Shown piece by piece: positions 26,891 through 35,106 of a DNA stretch of 64,000 nucleotides; positions within the stretch are counted from its first letter, which is position 1, and every line of letters starts with the position of its first letter. Source of the stretch: CBDBLK01 sp965215445 (GTDB lineage Bacteria; Bdellovibrionota; Bacteriovoracia; Bacteriovoracales; Bacteriovoracaceae); contig CBDCDT010000002.1 of NCBI GenBank assembly GCA_965215445.1, positions 1,674,001 through 1,738,000 of the forward strand, read 5' to 3'. The translations under genes and the position numbers were made by a program. The notes under the pieces were generated by a model that searched no databases, had not been told where the DNA came from, and was given only the letters and a program-made list of their open reading frames with translations.

Positions 26891-27123
26891 AAGATTTCTA
26901 CCAAATTAGAAAGGAAAGTTTTGCCAGTATTTTTGAGGATTTTGGCAAAAAAGTGACTGAATTTTCTTCTTCGTTTCCGCTCAAATACCCCGCCCAAACG
27001 GGCAGTGTTGAAGTCTATATCGACGGAGTTACCGCACCTCAAAGCGATTGGGCCTATCTTCAAGGTCAAAATGCCTCTCCAAAAGCGGGGAGTATAATCA
27101 AGGTGGTTTATCGAACCAAGTAA
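26891..27123 (+). pseudogene. remnant of the C-terminus of a VWA-domain-type surface protein
   Basis: Directly after the RCC1 gene, in another frame, the sequence reads WQHFFYQVEDFYQI, SFASIFEDFGKKVTEF and SVEVYIDGVTAP, ending SIIKVVYRTK at a TAA. This looks like the C-terminal end (VEVYIDGV, then a W-rich loop, then KVVYR) of bacterial proteins carrying a von Willebrand A domain. No start codon or upstream part is present: the frame enters from within the RCC1 3' end. A gene fusion or replacement probably left this tail behind. Confidence 0.5.
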
Positions 27124-27133
27124 AGCACTACGA

Positions 27134-28153
27134 CTACCAACGTGGACCTCGAAAAGGCATAGGTACAGAACACCTATGGTCGGACTCAGGTGAAGTAGAA
27201 CATCCTCCATTAATAACATTAGAAGGGTCAGGACAATATATGCTGATACTGAAACCACTATTGGTAGGGCAAGTATAATAGCAAGTACATGACCGTTGTG
27301 GTTGTTGGGGTTGTTGAATTGGAGGCGTGGACTGAGGCGGTTGTTGCTGAGGCGGTTGTTGCTGAGGCGGTTGCTGCTGAGGCGGTTGTTGCTGAGGCGG
27401 TTGTTGCTGAGGTGATACGCTCCCAAATGTGTATCGAGGTTCACAAATGGCCTTGCCATTATTATCAAAACCTACAATATAATTGGGACAACTCTGCCCT
27501 AGAAAAGGCGGCGTGCATTTTTGTGTTGCCGGATTGAAAGTTCCTTTGATGCTGTCGCACATTTTTTGTTTGGCATCGGAGGCCAAATAACGGGTGGCAG
27601 GGTCGGGGTTACAAATCACAGTGCCGCCGGTTTCTTGAATCACCAAGGGAATTTTTCTCGTTTCTTCTTTTTTGCCCTTGATAATTTTGGCGCTTTTTTT
27701 AAAGGTGACTTCCAATTCCAGACTGCCAAAACCATCTGATGCCTTATCGAGGTTTTTTAATTCCATGGTTTTAAGCTGAATCAGGTTTTGCCCGTATTTT
27801 TTGCCTTCCTTGAAAATAGCTTTGTCCTTGGAATTTCTAATATCGGGGACGGTGCCGGAGGTTTTATTTCTCAAGGTTTTGGTGCAGGCCTCGTCGTTGC
27901 TCAAAGTTTGTGCCATCTCCAGCGTGAGCATGTCGATTTCAAAACCCGCTTCAATTTTCTTTTGCGACTTTTGGTGATCTCCAGAAAGTTGCAAGTATCC
28001 CAACGAAAGCCCGCCTACCATTCCCGCCGCCACCAGTGCTTCGGTGAGAGAGACGGCACGACTGTTAAGACAGGACTTTAAAACTTGGCAAAGTCTTACA
28101 GGGGGGGGCGTTATGAGCCGACTTCTACGGACAGAGAACTTGGGCCATTTCAT
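27134..28153 (-). CDS. pseudopilin-like secreted protein with PQQQP repeats and a poly-C tract
   Basis: 339 residues. A long basic leader (about 31 residues) is followed by SRA-VSLTEALVAAGMVGGLSLGYLQ, which resembles a type IV prepilin cleavage site with Ala in place of Gly at -1 and Glu at +5. The mature part has Cys pairs, then five copies of PQQQP, and a Cys-rich end. A run of eight C on the coding strand (28101-28108) lies in the leader, in frame. The name suggests secretion through a type II/IV machinery; no other pilin gene is near. Confidence 0.65.
   Translation of the reverse strand: MKWPKFSVRRSRLITPPPVRLCQVLKSCLNSRAVSLTEALVAAGMVGGLSLGYLQLSGDHQKSQKKIEAGFEIDMLTLEMAQTLSNDEACTKTLRNKTSGTVPDIRNSKDKAIFKEGKKYGQNLIQLKTMELKNLDKASDGFGSLELEVTFKKSAKIIKGKKEETRKIPLVIQETGGTVICNPDPATRYLASDAKQKMCDSIKGTFNPATQKCTPPFLGQSCPNYIVGFDNNGKAICEPRYTFGSVSPQQQPPQQQPPQQQPPQQQPPQQQPPQSTPPIQQPQQPQRSCTCYYTCPTNSGFSISIYCPDPSNVINGGCSTSPESDHRCSVPMPFRGPRW
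27336..27410 (-). repeat. 15-bp tandem repeat, five units (PQQQP)
   Basis: Five units of ggcggttgttgctga on the plus strand, one base substituted in unit 3, encoding a Pro/Gln-rich linker in the pseudopilin-like gene. A 15-base unit keeps frame, so copy number can vary freely. Confidence 0.9.
28101..28108 (-). repeat. poly-C tract (8) in the pseudopilin leader
   Basis: Eight consecutive C on the coding strand after ACG, giving Thr-Pro-Pro-Pro. The current length keeps the frame to the prepilin site; any single-base change would move the protein out of frame. Confidence 0.85.
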
Positions 28154-28245
28154 GTTCCTATTCTAACCCAAATAAATAGTGGCAAAAAGGTGTTTTTTAT
28201 TGGACTGAAAGAATTTTAACAGGTTTTGGTGATGAGGCCTTTTAT

Positions 28246-28905
28246 TTAAAAAATTTGAGGTTTGAAACCTTTTGAGTTTTCGATAGTGGTAATGTTGGAA
28301 GGGCCACCTGGGGCGCGGATGGCGAAGATACCCTTTTCTTCCAGATGAGAAAGGACACGGTCTTTCTTGTCTTTCCCTTTATCAGTTTTGAGATAGGCCA
28401 TACATGCATAAACGGTCTTGCCCTCGTAAGCGGAAAAATCATCTTTGAGTTGGCCAAGTTTTTTGAGGAAGTCGTCAATCTTGGGGATTGTAAGCGTGGT
28501 TTTGACTTCTACAATAATTGCGTAATCACCATTTTTGACGATCAAATCCAGTTCATATTTAGGGGTTCCATCATTCCTACGGGCCATAACATTGGGAATC
28601 GGTCGAGTTTCAGCATTAATCATTTCAAGGCCCCAGTTGCGGAGTAGGGAAACCAAATCCCCCTCAACCAGGTTTTCCATGAAGTCGCCCCATTTACGGT
28701 TAAAATTTCCATTGGCCTCACAAATGGCCTTATAATTGTCGGCCGCGGCCTTGGCGACACCTTCAACAAATGTTTTTGTTTTACGTTGAGATTCTTTAAA
28801 TTCGCGTTGGGACTCCCTGAGTTCACGCATACCTTTCCAAAATTCATTTTGGTTTTTTTGAATTTCTCTCAAAATATCTTCGTCTTTTCGTTTTGCACTT
28901 GACAT
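28246..28905 (-). CDS. coiled-coil PD-(D/E)XK family protein (DUF3782-like)
   Basis: 219 residues from an ATG with GAGGAA upstream; the longer frame to 29061 is not supported. The N-terminal coiled coil (EIQKNQNEFWKGMRELRESQREFKESQRK) leads to a linker and KWGDFMENLVEGD, followed by LDLIVKNGDYAIIVEVKTTL, the D-x(n)-E-x-K core of a PD-(D/E)XK fold. The end is KGFKPQIF. It is a clear paralog of the gene at 50641. Nuclease activity is not proven. Confidence 0.75.
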   Translation of the reverse strand: MSSAKRKDEDILREIQKNQNEFWKGMRELRESQREFKESQRKTKTFVEGVAKAAADNYKAICEANGNFNRKWGDFMENLVEGDLVSLLRNWGLEMINAETRPIPNVMARRNDGTPKYELDLIVKNGDYAIIVEVKTTLTIPKIDDFLKKLGQLKDDFSAYEGKTVYACMAYLKTDKGKDKKDRVLSHLEEKGIFAIRAPGGPSNITTIENSKGFKPQIF

Positions 28906-29091
28906 AAAATTCCTCGTTTTGTCTCGGATTGTAACACTGATGAGGAAAAATGCCAAAATTATTTTTGAAGTGAAAAAGTGTTCATTTTTAAAAATTTGAC
29001 TTGTCTTTCCATGCCTTTTTTCAAGTAGTTGGCCCTCGCCATTTTTGTCAAGGAGAAGCATTTGTCAAGTAAAATCATTGGATTCTCGCAG

Positions 29092-29172
29092 GGAGCAGAC
29101 TTTAAATTTGTCAGCGAAACGACTGGACTTTCCCTTGAGCAGCTACAAAAACTTAAAAAGGCAGATCCGTAG
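29092..29172 (+). pseudogene. 3' remnant of an Rpn-family gene
   Basis: About 80 bases reading GADFKFVSETTGLSLEQLQ plus a short tail and a stop. It is almost identical in DNA to the end of the truncated Rpn gene at 6762-7268, but opposite in orientation. The 309-base gap from 28905 to 29214 holds only this fragment and the promoter of the PD-(D/E)XK gene. Confidence 0.75.
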
Positions 29173-29213
29173 TTGGCACGAACTTGCACATTATCTACAA
29201 AATCAAGGCAAGA

Positions 29214-29986
29214 TCAGGGGCACTTATATGTTGTATTTGGGTTTGCATTTGCGATATAAGAAGCGGTACAACTAGACATGCCAGTATGTGTACCAACGAC
29301 TTTTAATAGAGTGAAACCATAAATATCTTTATCATAACATGAAAAACTACCGCAATACGGCTTACAACTATCACCAGAACAGGTATTGTAAGTTTTTGTT
29401 CTCGTTTGATCTACTGTATAGCTGGATGAAGGACATTTGTAATAGCCAGAATTAGTCCGACCAGCAGTTGAACAAAAACTTAAACAACCTTGCTGAGTAT
29501 TGACATATAATTGTGGTTTGTTTTTTGTACATACACCTTTACAAAACGATTCATATCCTCCTGGACAACCAACATTGTGCTTACAAAAGAGTGGATTATC
29601 GCCTGGACCTGAGACACTTGCTCTTCCCGCCGGAGTGTCATCAACACAACCGGAACCGGTACTGGTGCTAAAATATCTAACTTGTCCTGCTGCACTCAAA
29701 GGACATGTTTTTGATAGGTATGTCACACAATGATTATCACTACCGCAAACAGCATTGACGTCGCAACTCGTTGGCACGGGAAAGGCCGAGGCCGCCGGAG
29801 TGGGCGGAGCGGGAGTTGCCGCTTTGCAAGTGCAGTCGGCGGTATTTAAAACCTGTCCCGGCGGACAAATAGGTGTGTGGGTTGATGAGGCCGAAATCAG
29901 AGTGTTTAGGATGAGAGCGCAGGAAAAAATTAAGAGTTGGCGGAATCCACGGGGGGGGGCGTCAAGAGGGTGTTTTGCCGTTTCAT
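29214..29986 (-). CDS. Cys-rich secreted protein, out of frame at a poly-C tract (phase-off)
   Basis: The intact frame starts only at a GTG (29777, 187 residues). Upstream the same frame continues through a good signal peptide (RGFRQLLIFSCALILNTLIS) and the STHTPICPPGQVLN block, and would join the ATG at 29986 (MKRQNTLLT) if the C tract at 29951-29959 had 10 or 7 residues instead of 9. With 9 the protein stops after about 18 codons. The mature part has about 20 cysteines and tyrosine-rich blocks. It is a paralog of the genes at 6222 and 30954. Function unknown; likely secreted. Confidence 0.6.
29951..29959 (-). repeat. poly-C tract (9), out of frame
   Basis: Nine C on the coding strand between ACG and GTGGATTCC. 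The downstream secretion frame needs a length of 7 or 10, so the gene is off in this sequence. It is a candidate slipped-strand switch. Confidence 0.75.
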
Positions 29987-30130
29987 AGGTTTATTATGGC
30001 ACAAAAATTGGTGGAGTGGAAGTTTGGCCATATCTTACTACTTTTGTTGACTTTGATCTTTACAGGAATACAGGCCCAAGTTAGATTTTAAAGGAAATTC
30101 TTGCGAGGACGATAAGTCCCAAAAGGGGAA

Positions 30131-30499
30131 ATGATGGCGACAAACGGGTTTAATATTTTTGATTATGTCGATGAATTTAAAAAGGCGGGGATGCCCCACG
30201 AGCAGGCAGACCTTTTGGCCAAGGCCCTTCATTCTCTGGCCTCGGAAGGTGTGGCAACTGAAAGGAGTTTGGAACTTGCAAAACTTGAACTCAAGCACGA
30301 CATTGCCGACCTCAAGCGCGACATCAAGGAATTGGATGCTAAAATTGAAATCGTCCGCGCTGGCCTCGAGGAAAAAATTGAGGGAATGCGCATAGGCCTA
30401 AAAAAAGATATGGCCATCATTATGGGAAGCTACAGTTTTCTCATTCTCGGTACTCTGGTCACTCTGGCCAAGTTTGGACTTCTCACTCCCACACCTTGA
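30131..30499 (+). CDS. small coiled-coil membrane protein (DUF1640/CCDC90-like)
   Basis: 122 residues, with two ATGs three bases apart. The N-terminal region NIFDYVDEFKKAGMPHEQADLLAKAL, a long charged coiled coil with repeated KLELKHDIADLKRDIKE, and one hydrophobic helix near the C-terminus (MGSYSFLILGTLVTLA) fit the DUF1640/CCDC90-like pattern. It lies between the two Cys-rich genes and is oriented oppositely to them. Role unknown. Confidence 0.65.
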   Translation: MMATNGFNIFDYVDEFKKAGMPHEQADLLAKALHSLASEGVATERSLELAKLELKHDIADLKRDIKELDAKIEIVRAGLEEKIEGMRIGLKKDMAIIMGSYSFLILGTLVTLAKFGLLTPTP

Positions 30500-30563
30500 G
30501 TTTTTTAGGGATGCCAAAACCAAAAACTATTTGCATTTCATAAAGACAATTTCTCTCTCAATG

Positions 30564-30954
30564 TTAAATAGTTTTACAAACACAGTCTTTGCCTTGACTT
30601 CTATAAATTTGGCAGAATACATGTATTCCCGATTCGCAATCTGCCTTGCTAGATTGAATAGTATAAAAATCAGGGTTATATACATTACCACCAATTTCAG
30701 CACCATTCTGACACCTCATCTTGCAAGAGATACTACCTGGCGGTGATGATGGCTGCGGTTGCGGTTGCGGTTGTGGAGCGGGAGTGGCAGCTTTACAAGT
30801 GCAGTCTACAGTATTTAAAACCTGTCCCGGTGGGCAAATCGGGGTGTGGGTCGAAGCGGCCGAAATCAAAGTGTTTAGGATGAGAGCGCAGGTAAAACTT
30901 GAGTGTTGGCGGAATCCACGGGGGGGGCGTCAAGGGGGTATTTTGTCGTTTCAT
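30564..30954 (-). CDS. Cys-rich secreted protein, out of frame at a poly-C tract (phase-off)
   Basis: The intact frame begins inside the signal peptide (30869, 101 residues). The ATG at 30954 (MKRQNTPLT) would join it if the tract at 30920-30927 had 7 or 10 C instead of 8. Family block STHTPICPPGQVLN, then a Pro/Gln stretch and a small Cys-rich end (CKMRCQNGAE ... CVCKTI). The first 60 bases are nearly identical to those of the gene at 29986, showing recent duplication. Predicted secreted; function unknown. Confidence 0.6.
30920..30927 (-). repeat. poly-C tract (8), out of frame
   Basis: Eight C on the coding strand in the same context as the nine-C tract at 29951. The frame to the mature protein requires 7 or 10. 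The two copies thus differ by one C in otherwise near-identical leaders. Confidence 0.75.
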
Positions 30955-31024
30955 AGGTTTATTATAGCACAAAAATCTGTGGGGTGGAGGCCAAGGTCTG
31001 TTTGTCTAAAGATGACCAGACAAC

Positions 31025-32821
31025 TCAAAATTTTGAGGCCGAAAGTTCGGTCAGTGCCTGTAAAATCAAGTTTTTCTCAGATTGATCCCGGCAATATTCC
31101 AGCGCCTCCTCAAAATGCTGTCTGGCCTTGTCGTATTGTTTTAATTTCTGATAGACCATCGCCAGGTGCTTGGTGATAACGGCGTCCCCGGGGGCCAACT
31201 GATAGGCCTGTGCAATTTCTTTCAAGGCCTTTTGGTAATCGCCGGTTTTGTAATAATACCACCCCAGCGAATCGCGGATGTGGCCGTCGTCGGGTTCGAG
31301 AGCGAGCGCTTTTAAGATCAGGGAACGTCCACGTTCCAGGTCGTCCCCCGTATGGAGCAGGGAATAGCCCAAAAAATTGAGAGCGTGGGGATGCCGGGGG
31401 TTTGCCTTCAGGATTTTTTCTATCAGGCGGCGTGAGGCCGGGTAGTCGTTTTGTTTTTCATACAAAGTCGCCAGGTAGTATTGGAGTTCTTCTTCCAGTT
31501 TATTTTGGCGTTCCAATTCCAACAAAATCTGAATCGCCTTTTCAACTTCGCCGCGAAATTCGTGGAAGTTGGCCAAAGTGACAAACAATTCGGGCGCAAG
31601 CTGGGGATGGCGCGCGCTGGTTTGCCGGACAAAATCGGTAATTCGCCCCTCGGGGCCTTGCCCTCCCGGTCGCTGTGAGGCCGGTGCACGCCCGCTTGCC
31701 TTTTGCAATGCCCGGGCGGTTTGAATGGCAGAGTCGGAAAAGAGGGGACTGCCTTCTTCAATTTTAGAAAAATAGTGGATCGCCTTTTCGTATTCAGCAC
31801 TTTGTTGATGAAGTATCCCCAGCGAATAGAGTACGCGGTTGGATGCGGGGGCCACCAGTAAAATTTCTCGAAAGGTTTGTTTGGCCTCTTCCCATCTTTT
31901 GTATTTGCTATAGAGCATGCCCAACTGCAATTTGAGATTGAGATTGTCGGACTCCAGATTGGCGAGCTTTTCCAGGTGGGGAATAATTTCCTCGAGAGGA
32001 AAGTGATTTTGTTTGATGCGAATAAGATGTGCCAAGACCAGGCGATGCTCAGGGACGTGATTTAAGAATTGCTGGTAAACGGCGGCGGCGAGTTTGGGAC
32101 GTTTTGCTTTTTCCAAAAGCCTTGCCTTGATGATAACGGCGGGAAGGTAGTTGGGCCGGTCTTTCAAAGCGCGGGAAAAACTCAGCAGGGCATCTTTGGT
32201 TTTGCCTTGGAGCGTGTAGAGTTTGCCCCGGTGGTAGTGATACAGGAAGTGGTCTTGAGCTTTACTTTGTGTTTGACAGCGATCGAGTTGTGTTTTGGCC
32301 TGGTGATAATTTTTTTGATCGCTGTCAATATCAACCAGGGGAATACACAGGCCGGGATTTCCCGGTTCCCTGTCCAAGAGTTTGCGATAAACTTTGCGGG
32401 CCGCTTGGGATTCTCCCAAAGAGGTGTTAATTCCCGCCAGGATCAGGCCCAGTTTTTTATGGCCGGGTTTTCGCTTTTTGAAATTTTTCTCGAAGAGTTT
32501 TTGGATATAAGGTTTGGCCTTTTTGAGTTCTCCGGTTTTCACCAGCTCCATGGCGTAACGTTTTTGCACATGCTCGTCGTGGGGAAGCATGAGCACGATT
32601 TGGTGATACAAGAGGGCGGCCGCCTTGGTATCCCCCCTGAGCGATAAATCGTTTGCCTTGAGAAACAGGTCGGTGGCCAGAAATTGGACGGCGTGAGGGC
32701 CTTCCAGCGCCGCTGGGGGTAGTTTTGCTTTCTTTGCTTCCAGAGGGAGGTTTTTGTGGGCGCAACTGTAGAGAGCGGGCCAGATGCCACAAAAAAGAGA
32801 AATTCTGAGTAATTTTTTCAC
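31025..32821 (-). CDS. TPR-repeat lipoprotein
   Basis: 598 residues. The signal ends at PALYSC, a lipobox. The rest is about a dozen tetratricopeptide repeats, with typical motifs such as AALLYHQIVLMLP, ALLSFSRALKDRPNYLPA, LGILHQQSAEYEKAIHYFSK and LGWYYYKTGDYQKALKEIAQAYQLAPGD. TPR lipoproteins act as envelope scaffolds for protein complexes such as BamD-like or secretion assemblies. The specific partner is unknown. It is transcribed divergently from phaR. Confidence 0.85.
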   Translation of the reverse strand: MKKLLRISLFCGIWPALYSCAHKNLPLEAKKAKLPPAALEGPHAVQFLATDLFLKANDLSLRGDTKAAALLYHQIVLMLPHDEHVQKRYAMELVKTGELKKAKPYIQKLFEKNFKKRKPGHKKLGLILAGINTSLGESQAARKVYRKLLDREPGNPGLCIPLVDIDSDQKNYHQAKTQLDRCQTQSKAQDHFLYHYHRGKLYTLQGKTKDALLSFSRALKDRPNYLPAVIIKARLLEKAKRPKLAAAVYQQFLNHVPEHRLVLAHLIRIKQNHFPLEEIIPHLEKLANLESDNLNLKLQLGMLYSKYKRWEEAKQTFREILLVAPASNRVLYSLGILHQQSAEYEKAIHYFSKIEEGSPLFSDSAIQTARALQKASGRAPASQRPGGQGPEGRITDFVRQTSARHPQLAPELFVTLANFHEFRGEVEKAIQILLELERQNKLEEELQYYLATLYEKQNDYPASRRLIEKILKANPRHPHALNFLGYSLLHTGDDLERGRSLILKALALEPDDGHIRDSLGWYYYKTGDYQKALKEIAQAYQLAPGDAVITKHLAMVYQKLKQYDKARQHFEEALEYCRDQSEKNLILQALTELSASKF

Positions 32822-33168
32822 GGAATACCCACTCCCAGGCCCTAAAATCGAGGATTTCGCTATGCATCTTTGGAAAATGCCCTTAAAAGGGATCGACCGG
32901 AGAGAAAAAATTTTTAGAGAAAAAAGGGTATAGGGAACTTTTTTCCAATTTTAGGAGGCCCGTAACTGGCCGATTTTATTGAAAAAAGTGTTAAAAATGG
33001 AGATTTTTGAGAATTTGCTTGTTTTAGGTTGACAGCATCATTTTGATGTTGTTAGAAATTGCACCATAAATTGGTTGAATAGAAGACCATATAGAACAGA
33101 ATTGCTGGAGAGCGATAAAACACAGTGGCAAAATGGATTTGGCCCAGACATTATGAGGGGAAATTGCA
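32822..33168. other. intergenic region, divergent promoters
   Basis: No gene. On the plus strand there is TTGACA at 33029-33034, and 17 bases on a weak -10 (TTAGAA, 33052-33057), which could serve the PhaR-like gene. On the minus side I see no clear box for the TPR lipoprotein. No repeats or RNA genes were recognised. Confidence 0.4.
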
Positions 33169-33558
33169 ATGAGTAATGTTCGAATCATCAAGCGCTATCA
33201 GAACCGTAAACTGTATGACACTCATCAGAGTTGTTATGTCACCTTGGAAGAGATCGCCCAAATCGTGCGCGAGGGCCACGAAATTCAGGTGATTGACAAC
33301 AAGACCAAGAACGACATCACCTACACGACTCAAATTCAGCTCTTGTTCGATCAAGAGAGGAGAGCGCGTCCCGGTGATCCCAATCTTCTCAGACGAGTGA
33401 TTCGTCACGGTGAAGGGACTTTCACAGACTATATTCGTGGCCTCGAAGCGAGTGGACACGGTGTAGAGATTCCCAACGGGAGTACTTCTGCGGAAGGGTT
33501 TCAGGCGGGGGCCTCAAACTCCTCTTATACCGAGACATCAAACGCTCTGGGCAATTAG
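33169..33558 (+). CDS. phaR: PhaR-like polyhydroxyalkanoate synthesis regulator (PHB accumulation N-domain)
   Basis: 129 residues from an ATG with GGGG upstream. The N-terminal 60 residues (VRIIKRYQNRKLYDTHQSCYVTLEEIAQIVREGHEIQVID) match the PHB_acc_N DNA-binding domain of PhaR regulators, which control phasins or granule proteins. The remainder is short and Ser/Asn rich. No PHA synthase is in the window, so another target is possible. It sits upstream of the barrel-ArsA-GshA block. Confidence 0.8.
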   Translation: MSNVRIIKRYQNRKLYDTHQSCYVTLEEIAQIVREGHEIQVIDNKTKNDITYTTQIQLLFDQERRARPGDPNLLRRVIRHGEGTFTDYIRGLEASGHGVEIPNGSTSAEGFQAGASNSSYTETSNALGN

Positions 33559-33608
33559 GTTCGTCTCCACCATCTCGTTTGTTGGGTCGACCAAGAAGGG
33601 TGAACCTT

Positions 33609-34313
33609 GTGGAATCAGGGAATGTTTTTAGTTTTGGCAAGATTCTCGTACAGACAGCGCTGTTGTTTGCTGGGTTGTTAAATTTTTCCGTCTGGGGAAA
33701 TTCTCGAATCCAGCAACTTACTTCCAAGAAAGAGGCCGCCAAGGCCGAAGAAGAGTTGGAGAGGTCAAATCTCACCTCTCCAACGGAGCGAAGTGCTCGA
33801 TCTTCGCAGATTCCTGGAGGAGTCCAGCGCCACGCTCTGGGTGTGGGAGTAGGGCAGACGTTTATTCTTGGGGACTTTAAGGAAAACGGCAAAAACCAGA
33901 TTACGGCAGACCTTTTCTACAGCTATTCGGCCAGTTACTCCTTTGATCTCTTGACCAGTTTCCATTATTCAAAACACACGTTTCAAGACCGTTACATTCG
34001 CTTGTCCGGCCTGAGTGTCGGGGTCAAGGGGAGATTCTTCCACTTCGATTCCTTTTCCCCCTTCCTTTTGGCAGGGTTGGGCTTTTACAATCCCAAAATG
34101 AAAAGAGCACTGGAAGATCGTCTGGTGACTACCGATTCACAAATTGTTTTTGGCCCCCACGGTGGAGGGGGAGTGGATTTGAGATTAAACGACAATCTCT
34201 CCATGGGGATGCTCGCCCAGTATCACAATCCCTTTGATGTCAAACAGGAAGTCGGCCCTCAGGTCGAAGGCTCCTATTTTAAATTATTGCTGACAATCTT
34301 TTATATCTTTTGA
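33609..34313 (+). CDS. outer-membrane beta-barrel protein
   Basis: About 234 residues from the GTG at 33609, which sits 8 bases after GAAGGG; earlier GTG/TTG codons (33600, 33579) are possible. A signal peptide, a short charged linker and alternating beta strands (HALGVGVGQTFILG, ADLFYSYSASYSFD, VGVKGRFFHFDSF) end in LLTIFYIF with a terminal Phe, as in BAM-folded barrels. It is followed after 7 bases by an ArsA-type ATPase. Confidence 0.75.
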   Translation: MESGNVFSFGKILVQTALLFAGLLNFSVWGNSRIQQLTSKKEAAKAEEELERSNLTSPTERSARSSQIPGGVQRHALGVGVGQTFILGDFKENGKNQITADLFYSYSASYSFDLLTSFHYSKHTFQDRYIRLSGLSVGVKGRFFHFDSFSPFLLAGLGFYNPKMKRALEDRLVTTDSQIVFGPHGGGGVDLRLNDNLSMGMLAQYHNPFDVKQEVGPQVEGSYFKLLLTIFYIF

Positions 34314-34320
34314 TAAGATC

Positions 34321-35106
34321 ATGCGCCATCGGTTGTACGTTTTTACCGGAAAGGGCGGTGTCGGCAAAAGTTCCGTATCCCTGGCCTTTGCCAAATCTTT
34401 GCAATTGCGGGGACAAAAAGTGCTCTTTTATGCTTTTGGGTCTTCTCGGAGCGAATTGGCGGAGCAGCTTGACGTTGATTGTTTGAGCTTGAGTTTAAAA
34501 CAAAGTGCTGAAGAATATATCGCCCGCAAGTTAAATTCAAAAAAAATTGCCAAGTGGGTTTTAAAAAGCGCTTTTTTTTCCAGTTTTTTGGACGTTCTCC
34601 CCGGACTTCAGCAAGTGATTCTCTTGGGCCATCTTATCGACCTTTTGGAAAAAGATTCAGAGCTTTCCATCGTCGTCGATGGCCCGAGTTCCGGCCATGC
34701 ACTCACCCTTTTTGAGGCCGGATACAATTTCAAAAAAATTTTTAAAACCGGCCTGCTCTTTAGTGACATCGAACGCATCCACCGTTTCCTTTACGGAAAA
34801 GGCCGCATGAAAGTCTTCATTGTGGTTCGCCCCTCATCTATGGCGGTTTGTGAGGGAAAAGAATTGAGCGAAAAACTTGCCGGGTTTCAGATTTCTTCGC
34901 GGCATATTGTGCTCAACGATGTCATCTCTCAAGAAAAATTTTCAAATGAGCAGTTGCCTGAATTTTTAAAGAAAAAGATAGAGTTGGAGGCCTTGGCCAT
35001 AGAAGAACTAAAGGGCGAGTTTGTCGATGTTGTCTTTCCCCATTATCCCCTGTTGGAAGATGGAAAAATCATTCAGCAGATGCTCCCTTTGGCCGCAAAA
35101 TTGTGA
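34321..35106 (+). CDS. ArsA/GET3-like ATPase, subunit 1
   Basis: 261 residues. The P-loop is FTGKGGVGKSS at residues 9-18, with the signature Lys of the deviant Walker A. It lacks obvious anion-binding Cys clusters, as in the ArsA-like ATPases of delta-type bacteria, where two genes lie in tandem. It overlaps the next gene by a base or so. Substrate unknown: arsenite export is unlikely without arsB. A membrane-protein-targeting (GET3-like) or envelope role is possible. Confidence 0.85.
   Translation: MRHRLYVFTGKGGVGKSSVSLAFAKSLQLRGQKVLFYAFGSSRSELAEQLDVDCLSLSLKQSAEEYIARKLNSKKIAKWVLKSAFFSSFLDVLPGLQQVILLGHLIDLLEKDSELSIVVDGPSSGHALTLFEAGYNFKKIFKTGLLFSDIERIHRFLYGKGRMKVFIVVRPSSMAVCEGKELSEKLAGFQISSRHIVLNDVISQEKFSNEQLPEFLKKKIELEALAIEELKGEFVDVVFPHYPLLEDGKIIQQMLPLAAKL

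Noticed and set aside
27336..27410. 15-bp repeats considered as a CRISPR or iteron array
   Set aside because: Units are contiguous without spacers, in frame in the pseudopilin-like gene and encode PQQQP; there is no replication gene.
26839..27468. Long minus-strand open frame across the RCC1 3' end and the PQQQP gene
   Set aside because: It overlaps real genes, translates low-complexity repeats (SNNRL) and has no ribosome site.
29045..29275. Plus-strand frame containing a translated Rpn-like DNA
   Set aside because: The frame reads the Rpn remnant out of phase; the proper phase is the short fragment at 29092-29172.
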